Assembly: GCA_963680875.1 (NCBI GenBank)
Contig: OY804579.1
Location: 22,801,804 to 22,865,803, forward strand
Source: Bathymodiolus brooksi
Lineage: Eukaryota; Mollusca; Bivalvia; Mytilida; Modiolidae
DNA: 64,000 bases
Direction of reading: 5' to 3'
Shown here: piece by piece, positions 14,901 to 24,120 of the stretch
How the letters are laid out: each line of letters opens with the position of its first letter
Numbering within the stretch: position 1 is the stretch's first letter
Position numbers and translations under genes: made by a program
The notes under the pieces: model-generated
Databases searched by the model: none
Told to the model about the DNA's origin: nothing
Seen by the model: only the letters and a program-made list of their open reading frames with translations

Positions 14901-17900
14901 ATTTTAATTATACAATAATAAATTCTATATTTCGTTATTGACTTTTTGTGATAGATTAGAATAGTCAGGCTACTTATTTTAGTTATTTATTATTATATAA
15001 AATGAAATTATTGTACGGGTTTGATTTGTTAAATGTATTCTTCTCCCATTTCAAGGCACTCCGAAAAGAATTCGATGCTGAGGCCAAAAGATCAGGGAAA
15101 CCAGCGCTGATTATATCGGCTGCTACCGCCGCGGGCAAGTCGAAGATAGATGCTGCTTATGACATTGCAGCAATGGTTAAGTATGTATTTTGACGTTGAT
15201 ATTCAAGAAAAGTTTGAAAACACCAAAGGAGTCGCAAGAAGTCGTAAATCGAAGAAGTACAGAACGAACAATGACCAAACGAAAAAGCACAAAGGACAGA
15301 CAAACAATGGTCTACAAAGCAGTACATATAAAACTAACGATCGATCAACACGAACAACACAGTTCCATATGTGACGGCCATCGTGTAACTGGTAAGACAA
15401 GTTTGAAGGTACCAAATGGATAATCCGTAAATAGAAGACGGACCGACAACACAATGGCCATAAGAAAAGGAACAAAAGAACAAACAACGATCTACTTAAC
15501 ACTACACAGTAAACTAAACATCGAATAACACGAACTCCACTAAAACACGAGGGTGATCCGGAAGGGAAAGCGAATCCTGCTCCAATAGTGTTATTCTTAT
15601 TAAAACTCCGGCACGAACATCATCTGATATGGAAATTGTGTTGGACACCAGTATACGTAAATAAATACACATAACATAAATAAAACATGAATCCCCCTAT
15701 TAAAGAAATTGTAGTCCAGACGAATCGAATATCTTTGTTACGCGGAATTCGTAGAGGACATCACATCACGAAACTAAAAACATTGATTCTAAGATTATAT
15801 TCACGCAAATTAGCAAAGCAGACACGTAGCCATATAACAATTTCCTTTTTGCCTTTTGTCCTTTTTTGTCTTTTATTCTTCATGAGAATACGGAACATAC
15901 TTACATGAACACATTTCAGGAATTTAGACATGATAAACTTGATGGCATACGATTTACATGGAAGCTGGGAATCTAAAACCGGTCATAATTCTCCTCTGTA
16001 TCAACATGCAGGTGAAACAGGAAATGATACTACCCTCAATGTTGTAAGTACAACAATATCTGCTTATTAATGTCAATAATAAAACGGCAGCAGAGATGAA
16101 TTCAATTTGCTTTGATAATTAAATTGTAATTGGAAGAAAGAAAAACTAGGAGAAAGCTCCAATTATTATATAATATCCAAAACGGTAGCACACCCTCTTA
16201 TTTACTCGATCTTATTCCCCCAACAATCCAAAGTACGACTATTTATCCCCTTCGAAATGACAACGATATTGTTGTTCCATTCTGTAGACTATATTTCACT
16301 AGAGATTCTTTCGTCTCACTACAGTAAGGGAATGGAATAGCCTTAATCTTTCAGTGCGTAATCTTGACACATTATCTAAGTTTAAAAAGGCAATCCGCAG
16401 TTCAATCTCAATGCCAATTCCGAGACACTATTCTTATGGTCCTAGAAAACTAAACATAATTCTAACACACTTCGCTGCAATGCATCCTTCTTGAATTACG
16501 ATTTATGTAAAGTTAAAATTTTATCAAATGCTTCCTGTAACTGTGGCGCACCATGTGAAAATTCTCACCATTTCTTTTTTGATTGTGATAAATATACAGA
16601 TAATAGGGAAATACTATTTAATAGTCTTAACTGGCTACCTTCTAACATTAATATTGATATAAATCTAATGACAAAAGGAAGTGATCTCCTAACATATCAA
16701 GAAAATATAACTACTTTTAGACATGCTTTTAAATATATTAAAGACTCCAACAGATTTAAAATTGTCTAAATGATCTAAAGAACCAACACACATCTCCAAA
16801 AGTATTTATTCTCTTTTCTTTTTTCTTTTTTTTCGTATATTGTCTAAACCTATGTTTTTCTATATAATCATTCTTTGTATATTTAACTCTATGCTATTAT
16901 ATACTTATTATATCATTTCCTTGCGCATGCTAATCCATATTGTAAATTATTGTATTCGGGAGAAGACTTCATAAGTTGGAAAAACTTGTGTCCGATCCCT
17001 ATTTGTTATATTTAGCAAATAAAAATATGCTTAAGCTAAAAAAAAGGGATTGTAGCGTCTTCTATTAAAAAGAACAATTAATTACAAACTTTTTAGGGCT
17101 GAAGAAATAACACTATCAATTGGGAGCACTATAATTGAATGTAGAACAAATGTAAACAATAAACATATATATATGTGTTATGACATATCAAATGTAACAG
17201 ACTTTATCATTGTATTTATGTTCTCTAAAAACCTCAAAATATGTTCTTTTTATTAAAGACCTTTCTTAGCATTCGTGTATTCATTGGGCAAAACTTTTAT
17301 AATATCTGACGAAGGAGGGGCACAAACAAAAGGGTCGATAGAAAGACTTTTCTTAATGCATCAAAATATGAAAAAAATTACCATTGTTTGTTTGTATTGT
17401 CAATCAACGGCATAGTACTTACCGTTTGTACTCTGGGCTTTGGTAAATATATTTTTAAGGTTACAATTTTTACTATATTATGTAGCAATTATTCTGATTT
17501 CTTTAAACGTCATCTTTATCTGAGAAACAGGCTACTGGACCAGGGCTATAAAACGATTCGCCTTATTTGATCTCTTAAAAAGTTTATATTCCGATACAAA
17601 GATCTTGTCGAAATATATTCTGTCTCTGCAGAGACGATGATGAACGATGGATTTTCACAAATGAAAATGTATAAAGATAAAGATTTAGTATACGTGGTTT
17701 AAGCAGGAAGTCAACTACAATGTCACGGGGTCAAATTTTTTACCACGTAATATCCTTGTGAAAACTCTAGAATCAACATCCTTCAATGGATTTTATCCAA
17801 ACTTAGTACATACCTAGTCCTACTGAGAGTCTGGAACTCTATTGATTTTCAATGTCATAGGTAAAAGGTCAAGGTCGCAGGGTCTATTTTTACCCTGTAA

Positions 17901-20900
17901 TATCCTTGTGAACACTATAGAATCAACATCTTTCAAGAGATTTTGACCAAACTTGGTACATTCTGGAACCCTATTGATTTGCAAGGTCATATGTCAAGGC
18001 CACTGGGTCAAATGTTTAGGCAAGGGGATACGCCACGCTTTGCGTTGCCCTTGTTGAATGTAAAACTACCTATGCAATCGGTACCTATCTTCGCTGGTGT
18101 TTTGGGTTCAACTTTTGCTCGTGGTGAGGCGTACATCATTATGTGATAAAGTTTGACAGTCACTTACGGCCGGTCGGTGGTTTTCTCCGGGTCCTTCGAT
18201 TTCCTCCACCAATAAAACTGACAGCCACGATATAACTGAAATATTTTTGAAAATGGCGTTAAACACTATAAAACCACAACCTACTTGTGTCATGTCTGAG
18301 TTATCATTTCAGGATTGGGCTGCATCTTATTACGTTAAAAAGGGTGTACCACCAGAAATGATGAATATAGGATTGGGAGTGTACGGGCGTAGTTTTACAT
18401 TATCAAATCCAAGCAATCACGATCTTGGTGCACCTATTAAAGGAGCTGGTGAAGGTGGAAAAATCACCAGAGGAAAGGGCTTTATGGCTTATTATGAGGT
18501 ATTTACAGTAGCACAATGCAATGATGCATAATTTCAAAGGTTGCTTATAAAATAATACAGGATTCTTATATAATGTGTAAGTATGTAGATAATATTATGC
18601 AACTAGCATAGCATTTCCTCTCAATTCATACGATATTTCAGAGCTTGTACATCTTTTTGCATGATTGTTACTGAACAAGTTATATTTCGTGAATACAGGC
18701 GAAAACAAACAATAATCTACTCTCCCAGTAGACACATATTACCGTAAAATCACGACAACGATACTGGCATGAACGTACAACGTAATAAAATAAAATAGCT
18801 GTCATCAGGTTGTTTGTAGAACACCATATATTACATTTTGACGTCGACATATAATTTGTTGAATCTTCTGTTTCAAGAGAGTTGAAGAACGATATTTGTT
18901 TTTATATCTTACAGTTGAATTTGAGATTCCTTAACAAACATTAATATTACTTGTTATATATTCCACTAGGTTTGTGACTTGTTAAAGCATGGAGGAACAA
19001 AATATTACATCGACGACCAGAAGGTTCCATATGTTGTCAAAGGATCGCAATGGGTCGGGTACGAAGACAAAGATAGTTTAAAAACAAAGGTGAAATCATC
19101 TTTTGAATGAGGGAATAGTGAATTTACTTTGGTCTGCATTACCAAATCTAAAAGTCCTCACGCCTTTAAAACAGAAACTATCACTGAATTCAATCTTATA
19201 TATTTGAACTCAACAGCATTCCATGTATCACCAAAGGTCTACATTTAGTACATGTTCTAACACAGAATAATTTTGTCTCTCTAGGGTGGGGGTTATTGAT
19301 ACCTATACCCCATAATCATTGTATTTGCACCGCTATCTTATTTTAATAATGGGGGTGCGGTGTGAGAGAGGGGAGGTCGTCGTGGTCGTAATCGTATGAT
19401 AGTTGGATATTCAAATACCTATGAAAGCTAACTAAAGTTGTGAGTTCGAATCCCTCCCATGGCGAGGTGTACACGATACAACATTGTATGATAAAGTTTG
19501 TGGGTGATTTGCGGCAGGTAAGCGATATAACTTATATATTGTTGCAAATGGCGTTAAAACACCACATCCCTAACCCATATTGAACTGGTTGTCCAATAAC
19601 ATCATCTTCAATTTGCTTTTATAATAAAAAGATGTAATGTTTTTATATGCGAGCGAAGCCAACTCTTTATGGTAACAGATATGTATGTAGGTAATATTTT
19701 TGATTAGCGTGAAATTGGTAGATAATTTTAAGATTCGCGAACATTCATGGCCGTGCCTGTTTCATACTATATGAGAATCGGAAAAGCATATAATGCCATT
19801 TTGAACTCGATTTTGTCGATATATCTTAATGAGGTAGCCCAATTATATCTTTAGCGAGACTATTCCTGGAAAAGGGGAGAGAAAAACATGATATTTGATG
19901 TATATTCGCCATAAAGAAAATAATATTTCTTTAACTCCATAATTAACATAAAATACACTAAGTTTACTTAATTTAATTGTTTCTCTCTGTCTCAGGTACA
20001 ATATGTAAAAGACCATCATTTTGGAGGAACCATGGTATGGTCGTTAGATCTTGATGATTTCAAGGGATCATCATGTGGCGAAGGAAAATATCCACTTCTA
20101 AATGCAATTAAAGATGCACTTGATAATAACAGCGGAACCAATGTACAACCGTAAGTAATTTAACGATACGTGTAACAGTGTGTACATAACAATAAATATA
20201 GATTATAACATGGCCATTTCCATATCTTCCAGAGACTCCCATATCACCCCAAGGCGATAACCTCGGGCTAATGTGGGTCGAGGATGATACTAGGGCCGAT
20301 ATGGAAAATGCCATGTTATAATCTGTTGATCTCATATTTATCTATGACGAATTCATCAAAATAACAACAAAAGTCAACAATATAATTCACCATATTTATC
20401 ACAGCTATTAAACATTACTAGAGTTCCAATTCTTATCATTTGTGCCATAGACATTTATTGTCAAATTTTTCTGGATATTTGAGTATGGGAATAGTGTTAT
20501 TCTGGCTTGGGCATCATGGAAGCCAAAATCGGAAAAGATTTATTGAACATAGTTCTCAATACTCAACACGATGGCGTCAATTATTCAAAGCGGTTCGACA
20601 TGCGCTTTTGGTCAAGAGTCAATTATTGAGCCGAAATCCCTATTTATATTGTCATAATTCTTTGATACAGGTAAGCAACATGCATGAGTTAAGCGCAATA
20701 CGTGATTCTAAAAATTTCGCTTTCAATTTATTTGGACATACCCAATGAAGACAATCGTGAATGTTATTCTATACGCACTAAATTAGAAATTTGCATATTC
20801 AGATTGATTATAAATTAAATCATATATATAATATAACTACTATTTTGTGACCTATTTCATCAGTGTCACAACACAAGCTCCACAATCAACCACACAGAGT

Positions 20901-23118
20901 CAACAACAAGCCAGTATGATGAATCAACAGACAACAATGGCTCCGGTACAAACAAATCCCACACAGGGACCACAAAACCCAGGGACTACCAATGGTATAA
21001 TATATATATATAATCGATGTATCTAACTATAACTTTGATCGCTATAAATCACAAACAGAATATTGTACCAGAAATCATTAGAAAGGATGTTATATATTAC
21101 TCTATATGTCCAAGTGTTATAATGTAACTATAAATCACAAGCAAAATATTGTACCAGAAATCATTAGAAAGGATGTCATATATTACTCTAGATGTCCAAG
21201 TGTTATAATGTAACATTCAATAGATCTGAACAGAAAGAATATGATATCAAAACTAAAAACCAATATAATGTCTCCAAATATCTAGCCATTAAATATCCTG
21301 TATGATGATGCTATATAGTTGTTACCAGGGGAACGACCAATGCACTTTTATTGGTGGGGTGGGGGGTTGGATAATGTTTTTAATCTTGATTAAATTACTG
21401 GTATGATGCCAACTGTTATAGAACAAATATAAAAATGCAAACAAAAATAAATATTCTGACCCTCCATTTTTCAACAATATTTTTTTATATAAAATTTGAT
21501 TAAAATTAATACCGACTTTTGCATCTAAAAACAAAACAATCCAATTGTTGCTTTGTGTGGAAAAAAATATTGCCCCCTCTACCTAAAAGTTGCTATCGGA
21601 TGGCAATTTGCATATTAATTTATTTCGAATGACTTAAACAATATCAAGGGGTGATATTTCACCACTATAGTTTGATACCATTATTAAGTGTTTAAGGATT
21701 TGATTCGTCTAGTTCTTGCTTTTGGTTTTTGTCTTGATATTTTATTAAATTTGAAGTGTGTTGCTTTAAATGACGATTTGTGATTTGGTATTCTATTTGA
21801 AGGTTAATTATATAGTATAATTATTGGGTAATATTTCAGTTATTAAGAACTTATATAGACTTACATGTACATTAGAGACTATCTAATATTACACTTAGGC
21901 ACACATTAATGTAAATAATTACCGCTATGTATGTCATTGTATTTATTTCTGACACACTAATTGATAAAATGATCATATTTACAACTCAGATTTGTAGAAA
22001 TATTGCAAAATCGTTAGACGTTATCATATTATGTTTCAGCCCCCTCCCCTACTCATCAGCCAGAACATATTGGACTCACTACAAAGTACAATTGCCAAGG
22101 AAAAACAAATGGATTTTATCCAAATGCCAATGCATGTAACGAATACTACATTTGTGTCGGAAGTGTGGCTTTTGAAGTTAGGTGTGCTAACGGATTACTG
22201 TTCAACCAGAAATCTCAGTATTGTGATTGGCCATACAATGTTCACTGTACAGCACAGACTACCCAGGCACCAGCTGTAACTCAGTCACCAGCCGTTACAC
22301 AGGCACCAGTCGTTACTCAGGCACCAGTCGTTACGCAGGCACCAGTCACTACCCAGGCACCAGTAGTTACCGCTACCCAGGCACCAGTCGCTACACAGTC
22401 ACCAGTCACTACCCAGGCACCAGTAGTTACCCAGGCACCTGTTCAAACTAATGCTCCAGTCGGTACTCAGGCACCAGTCAATACGCAGGCACCAGTAGTT
22501 ACCCAGGCACCAGTCGTTACACAGGCACCTGTTCAAACTAATGCTCCCAACCAGCAAACAACTAAGTCACATTCATCTGGTAAGAATTACTATAAACAAT
22601 CCATTTGTAATTGCTTTTGTCTTTTGATGGTTTACAACACACACAAAATATAAACAAGGTTTCATATTTTCCCTTCCCTTATTATGCTAAGTGATTTTGG
22701 ATGATAGGTGAGAGGTGATTGTTTGTTTTGTTGATATTGGTGGAATTGTTGACCATCACTGCTTAAACATTCTTGATTATATAAAATTTGACTGGAACAT
22801 ATAATATTTCTCTACCTATGTAAGCTTATTATTAATACGTTATAATAATTTAAACAAACAAATAAAATAAACTTTTTACCTTATTTAAAAAAAAGAGTAT
22901 TGAAAAAATAATTAATTTCTTTTTTAGGCCAAAATAACAAGCATTTCTGTCGAGGAAAATCAGACGGCCATTATGTAGACCCAACGGACTGTAGTAAGTT
23001 CTTTCAATGTTCTCATGGTGTAACATTCCACGAGTTCTGTTCACGAGGTACAGCCTTTAACATAAAGATTATGGGATGTGATTTCGTAGCCAATGTCCGT
23101 GGATGTCACCGTGAATGA
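843..23118 (+). CDS. Multi-GH18 modular chitinase, 5' partial (3 visible GH18 modules + 2 CBM14)
   Basis: Exons: 843-962, 2287-2438, 2816-2946, 3382-3565, 5182-5434, 6128-6252, 7027-7150, 7606-7791, 10226-10345, 11670-11821, 12199-12329, 12891-13074, 13541-13793, 15056-15180, 15920-16043, 18313-18498, 18970-19089, 19996-20150, 20864-20994, 22040-22579, 22928-23118. All introns are GT...AG and phases match; the total is 3,687 nt, exactly 1,229 codons with TGA. Residues 1-134 end GH18 module A, about 135-559 are module B, 560-985 module C, then CBM14, repeat linker and CBM14. Modules B and C keep the GH18 signature [10 protein letters not shown] with catalytic Glu near residues 260 and 685. Family knowledge: secreted endochitinase cleaving beta-1,4-GlcNAc bonds. 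The signal peptide and earlier modules lie left of the window. Alternative: separate single-module genes, but no stop codon or signal exon separates the modules. Confidence 0.88.
1261..1500 (+). repeat. SINE family S2 (tRNA-derived, tail ggcgttaaacaccat), module A intron
   Basis: It has the S2 plan: a tRNA-like head with B-box-like GAGCTCGAATCCCGCC, a middle with TTTCTCCACCAATAAA, and a tail GATATAACTGAAATAGTGTT followed by GGCGCTAAAACACCATA. Copies at the matching place in module B (10643-10883) and module C (19375-19576) show that this insertion predates the module duplications. Confidence 0.75.
1921..2253 (-). repeat. R1 retroelement 3'-end copy, module A intron
   Basis: R1 is recognised by AAGAGTTTGAAGATACCAAA at one end and a segment ending GTGACACAGATATTCCAT at the other; its sense direction is the minus strand here. 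Module C (19961-19970) keeps the empty site TACACTAAG|TTTACTT, so the insertion limits are visible, with a short direct repeat AAG/TAAG on both sides. Open frames inside it are not genes. Confidence 0.7.
3240..3345. repeat. A/C-rich simple repeat (caaag/caaaa)n
   Basis: AAAACAAAAC and CAAAGCAAAGC runs precede exon 3382. Module B has a related stretch at 12725-12845. Confidence 0.8.
3382..12329 (+). CDS. GH18 module B plus linker, complete (part of the multi-GH18 gene)
   Basis: Eight exons of 184, 253, 125, 124, 186, 120, 152 and 131 nt. Order of motifs: [14 protein letters not shown] (first barrel strand), [31 protein letters not shown] (the conserved GG strand), [11 protein letters not shown] (catalytic DxxDxDxE complete), [30 protein letters not shown] (MxYD motif complete), [32 protein letters not shown], then [13 protein letters not shown]. 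All hallmark residues of an active GH18 chitinase are present, with no stop or frameshift. The linker matches that of module A. Introns hold SINEs, R1 repeats, a decayed Tc1-like element (intron 1) and a hairpin element (intron 5). Confidence 0.9.
3940..4920 (+). pseudogene. Decayed Tc1-like DNA transposase in module B intron 1
   Basis: Across broken frames the region reads [61 protein letters not shown] and, at the end, [24 protein letters not shown] and AVRDGHTRY. Helix-turn-helix, GRPR hook and the C-terminal L...QEW / GHTRY are Tc1-like hallmarks. Many stops and frameshifts make it dead. It is missing from module C, so it inserted after the B/C split or was lost in C. Confidence 0.75.
5753..5974 (+). 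repeat. SINE S2 in module B intron 2
   Basis: The element runs from CTACCTATGCGACCAATAC through CTGGTTTCCTCCAC to TGGCGTTAAACACCATAAC. The equivalent copy in module C is at 14683-14900. Confidence 0.72.
6272..6680 (-). repeat. Two R1 fragments in a row, module B intron 3
   Basis: AAAAGTTTGAAAACACCAAA starts about 20 bases after the exon 6128-6252 donor; a second start, AAGAGTTTGCAGGTATC, lies at about 6459. Both carry the ACACGAACC/GGAAGGATAAGCGAATCC stretch of R1. Confidence 0.6.
7344..7582 (+). repeat. SINE S2 in module B intron 4
   Basis: GGTCGCCATGGCCTTGATCG head, TTTCCTCCACCAATAAAACC middle and TGGCATTAAACACCATAAAA tail. It lies just before exon 7606. Confidence 0.75.
8703..8930 (-). 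pseudogene. Decayed antisense copy of the retroelement C-terminal tail
   Basis: The reverse strand reads like 13960-14130 (ATTTCAGAGTTTGTACCTC; TTGATGGTTGCTGCTAA; CGGTCGCCATCATGACTTG) but has several frame breaks. It lies in module B intron 5. Confidence 0.45.
9207..9293. repeat. 45-bp tandem duplication in module B intron 5
   Basis: AACAATAATCTACTCTGTCA through CCCAGTAGA occurs twice; module C has a single shortened copy near 18710. Confidence 0.75.
9346..9486. repeat. Foldback hairpin element F1 in module B intron 5
   Basis: Arms of about 38 bases (AACATATAGTTGAAAGAGTG... at 9350 and ...ACCCTCTCAACTATATGTT to 9482) are almost perfect inverted copies. Module C lacks the surrounding segment of about 385 bp (9333-9718); its empty site reads CAACGTAATAAAATAAAATA. 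Bases 1-103 of the window are the right part of the same element in module A. Confidence 0.7.
10643..10883 (+). repeat. SINE S2, module B intron (orthologous insertion)
   Basis: Nearly identical to the copy at 1261-1500 and at the same position between GH18 exons 6 and 7. Confidence 0.75.
11304..11636 (-). repeat. R1 retroelement 3'-end copy, module B intron
   Basis: Orthologous to 1921-2253 and nearly identical; absent from module C. Confidence 0.7.
12373..12548. repeat. 88-bp tandem duplication after linker exon, module B
   Basis: CTATAAATCACAA(A/G)CA(G/A)AATATTG through CCAAGTGTTATAATGTAA occurs twice here and in module C (21043-21215) but once in module A (2994-3081). Confidence 0.8.
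12891..20994 (+). CDS. GH18 module C plus linker, complete (part of the multi-GH18 gene)
   Basis: Eight exons with the same lengths and phases as module B, except that exon 7 (19996-20150) is 155 nt: one extra codon gives FKGSSCGEG instead of FSGSCGEG. Motifs: [92 protein letters not shown] and [11 protein letters not shown]. The catalytic acid DWE and the MxYD motif (here MAYD) are intact, so the module should be active. It differs from B at many positions ([20 protein letters not shown] versus [20 protein letters not shown]) and its introns carry partly different insertions, so it split from the A/B lineage earlier. Its linker is followed by the chitin-binding exons, not by another catalytic module. 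Confidence 0.9.
13225..13322 (-). repeat. tRNA-Leu-like SINE head or tRNA pseudogene, module C intron 1
   Basis: The minus strand reads GGAGCGGATGTGGTCGAGTG then GTCTAGAGCGCTGG and later GAGTTCAAATCCCGTCGAGGG: A- and B-box sequences in the order and spacing of a long-variable-arm tRNA. The acceptor ends GGAGCGG and CGAGGG pair poorly and no CCA context is seen, so a SINE head or pseudogene is more likely than a functional tRNA. Module B lacks it. Confidence 0.45.
13874..14447 (+). pseudogene. 5'-truncated retroelement: reverse-transcriptase C-terminal remnant plus R1 3' end
   Basis: The insertion is bounded by comparison with module B: the empty site reads CTGTTAAAG near 5515, whereas here CTGTTAA leads into the element and CTTCTTAAAT leaves it. 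It opens with [14 protein letters not shown] and continues [34 protein letters not shown] and [18 protein letters not shown]. This pattern (RYSRAC, KLLxQG, LKxSLRKxYGRY) recurs at the C-terminus of reverse-transcriptase-type retroelement proteins in marine invertebrates; the family assignment is from memory and uncertain. It then runs through the R1 3' region to AAACTCTTCTT. 5' truncation is typical of target-primed copies. Confidence 0.55.
14683..14900 (+). repeat. SINE S2 in module C intron 2
   Basis: Orthologous to 5753-5974 in module B, with the same ends. Confidence 0.72.
15202..15620 (-). repeat. Two R1 fragments in a row, module C intron 3
   Basis: Same arrangement and position as in module B (6272-6680), so the double insertion predates the B/C split. 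Confidence 0.6.
16110..17047 (+). pseudogene. LINE 3' fragment (non-LTR retrotransposon ORF2 C-terminus)
   Basis: The reading frames give [20 protein letters not shown], then [16 protein letters not shown] and, after frameshifts, [20 protein letters not shown] followed by [15 protein letters not shown]. The RRxxLxxxYKIxNGxxPxYLxxLIPP segment plus a CxCGxxxEx(n)HFFFDC cysteine/histidine motif is the usual C-terminus of LINE ORF2 proteins. A 3' UTR ends in GCTTAAGCTAAAAAAAA at about 17047. It is 5'-truncated with several frame breaks and is specific to module C intron 4. Confidence 0.7.
17490..17690 (+). pseudogene. Retroelement C-terminal tail, second type
   Basis: The frame gives [20 protein letters not shown], then a stop, then [18 protein letters not shown] and MMNDGF. 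The RLLxQGYK / [18 protein letters not shown] pattern is like the tail at 13960-14170 but clearly a different family. Broken by a stop; not a gene. Confidence 0.4.
17710..18060 (+). repeat. Two degenerate tandem units of an interspersed repeat (aaggtcaaggtc...)
   Basis: Units of about 170 bp share AATATCCTTGTGAA, CTATAGAATCAACATC/CTCTAGAATCAACATCC and CAAACTTGGTACAT. The end, GGGGATACGCCACGCTTTGC, resembles the terminus of a repeat common in bivalve genomes (from memory). Confidence 0.5.
18052..18275 (+). repeat. SINE S2 in module C intron 4, 5' head replaced
   Basis: It matches the B copy from CTACCTATGCAATCGGTACC onward, but the head is lost and the sequence abuts the repeat family at 17710-18060. 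Confidence 0.7.
19375..19576 (+). repeat. SINE S2, module C intron (orthologous insertion, diverged)
   Basis: Same position as the A and B copies, with the middle part shortened (the TTTCTCCACC segment is missing) and more substitutions. Confidence 0.7.
20200..20324. repeat. Foldback hairpin element F2 in module C intron 7
   Basis: AGATTATAACATGGCCATTT at 20200 is mirrored by AAATGCCATGTTATAATCT ending at 20324; arms are about 27 bases. Modules A and B lack it at the same place. Confidence 0.7.
21043..21215. repeat. 88-bp tandem duplication after linker exon, module C
   Basis: Same two-unit structure as module B. Confidence 0.8.
22040..22579 (+). CDS. CBM14 (peritrophin-A) domain 1 and TQAPV-repeat linker exon of the multi-GH18 gene
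   Basis: The acceptor follows a pyrimidine tract at 22030-22039; the entering phase completes the G left by exon 20864-20994 (G|CC, Ala). Residues [20 protein letters not shown], then [16 protein letters not shown], then [11 protein letters not shown] give the six-cysteine peritrophin-A pattern with aromatic residues for chitin binding. About 100 residues of [20 protein letters not shown] repeats follow, coded by an 18-bp minisatellite and ending [11 protein letters not shown]. The repeat is mucin-like and should be O-glycosylated. The donor GTAAGA follows at 22580. Confidence 0.9.
22928..23118 (+). CDS. CBM14 (peritrophin-A) domain 2, terminal exon of the multi-GH18 gene
   Basis: The acceptor is TTTTTTAG at 22920-22927. 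The exon encodes [40 protein letters not shown] and IKIMGCDF, ending in GCHRE and TGA at 23116-23118. Six cysteines in peritrophin-A spacing support a second chitin-binding domain. The same exon arrangement closes the downstream chitinase gene (54046-54245), which has a similar FHEYC...GTAFNEKIM core. Two AATAAA motifs follow. Confidence 0.9.
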
Positions 23119-23139
23119 TAACGTATGGCATATATATTT

Positions 23140-23193
23140 AATAAATAAATGAAAATGAGAGCTTATAACGATTTGCTAATTGTAATGAATAAA
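23140..23193 (+). terminator. Polyadenylation signals of the multi-GH18 chitinase
   Basis: AATAAA occurs at 23140-23145, 22 bases after the stop codon, and again at 23188-23193. Either would give a short 3' UTR. Position and motif only; cleavage is not shown. Confidence 0.5.
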
Positions 23194-23237
23194 CTTTGTT
23201 TGTATTGATTTTGACTCTTACATATTATATTTTTCAA

Positions 23238-24120
23238 GTTCCTGCATCTTACAAGACACTCGTCGTTTTACTATTGGTATCTTCGATTTCAGAAAGGGAG
23301 CTAAACAGCAATGTCTAACCATTTACACGTAACCAATAATAAAAATACAAAACCATCCATCTGTCAAACTTCTAAAGCCAACTACACTTTGATATTTACT
23401 GAACCTATCTGTGTTCACATTTTTAAAGAGATGATATTGACATAATGATCATATATGATTTCTTATCTTGATGAAAAGCTTATGAAAACCATGTACTGAG
23501 AAGACATGATCCAGTGAACCGCAGTGGTGGTGTCATGGTTAGCGTGCTCGCCTCGAGTGCGGTAGATCGTGGGTTCGAGCACCGGTCGGGTCAAACCAAA
23601 GACTATAAAATTGGTATTTGTTCCTTCTCTGCTAAGCACGCAGCATTAAGGAGAAAGAGCAAGGACTGGTTGGCTCGGAATCAGATTAATGTGTCCGAGT
23701 GGAGCGACATGTCTACCCGCGGACTGCTGTTTCAGTGAGCTAGCACTATTAAAATCCAACTCAGCGTGAGGGTCTAGAACAAAGCTGATCTCATCATCAT
23801 CTCATTGAAAGTTAACCTGTTCTCGCCATGCTATAGCTGAAGAATTGCTGATTTGGCGTTAACCAACACTCAAACACCAGTGTAAAGCTGGCCGCCTGTC
23901 AAATATTGTAAAATTGTATTATTTGTCAGCTTCCTCTATGAATCCGGAAGAAGTCGTTATCCCTGGTTTTCTAAGCTCACTAAAGGAGTCTGGAATAAAA
24001 CTTGTGATTAAATCCAACCTCAGGTAGCTCGTCATGATTCCTAATTGAACGAGAAACTTTCAACAGGGAAATACGTTAAAAGCAACAGTAACAATTACCC
24101 AAAATTATAAAAAGTACCAT
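23238..24120 (+). repeat. Gene 1 downstream flank, duplicated at 37395
   Basis: From AGTTCCTGCATCTTACAAGA through the S1 copy to AACAGTAACAATTACCCAAA this matches 37395-38345 with small indels. The match begins about 120 bases after the gene 1 stop. Confidence 0.85.
23522..23877 (+). repeat. SINE family S1 (tRNA-derived) downstream of gene 1
   Basis: The head has a Pol III A-box-like TGGTTAGCGTGCTCG (about 23537-23551) and B-box-like GGGTTCGAGCACCGG (about 23571). The body contains GCTAAGCACGCAGCATTAAG, and the tail is AGCTGAAGAATTGCTGATTT then GGCGTTAACCAACACTCAAAC. The tRNA part is a SINE head, not a working tRNA. A nearly identical copy lies at 37725-38067. Confidence 0.8.

Noticed and set aside
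843..20994. Three separate tandem chitinase genes instead of one modular gene
   Set aside because: No stop codon after linker exons A or B, no signal exon before modules B or C, and all phases join. Transcript data could still overturn this.
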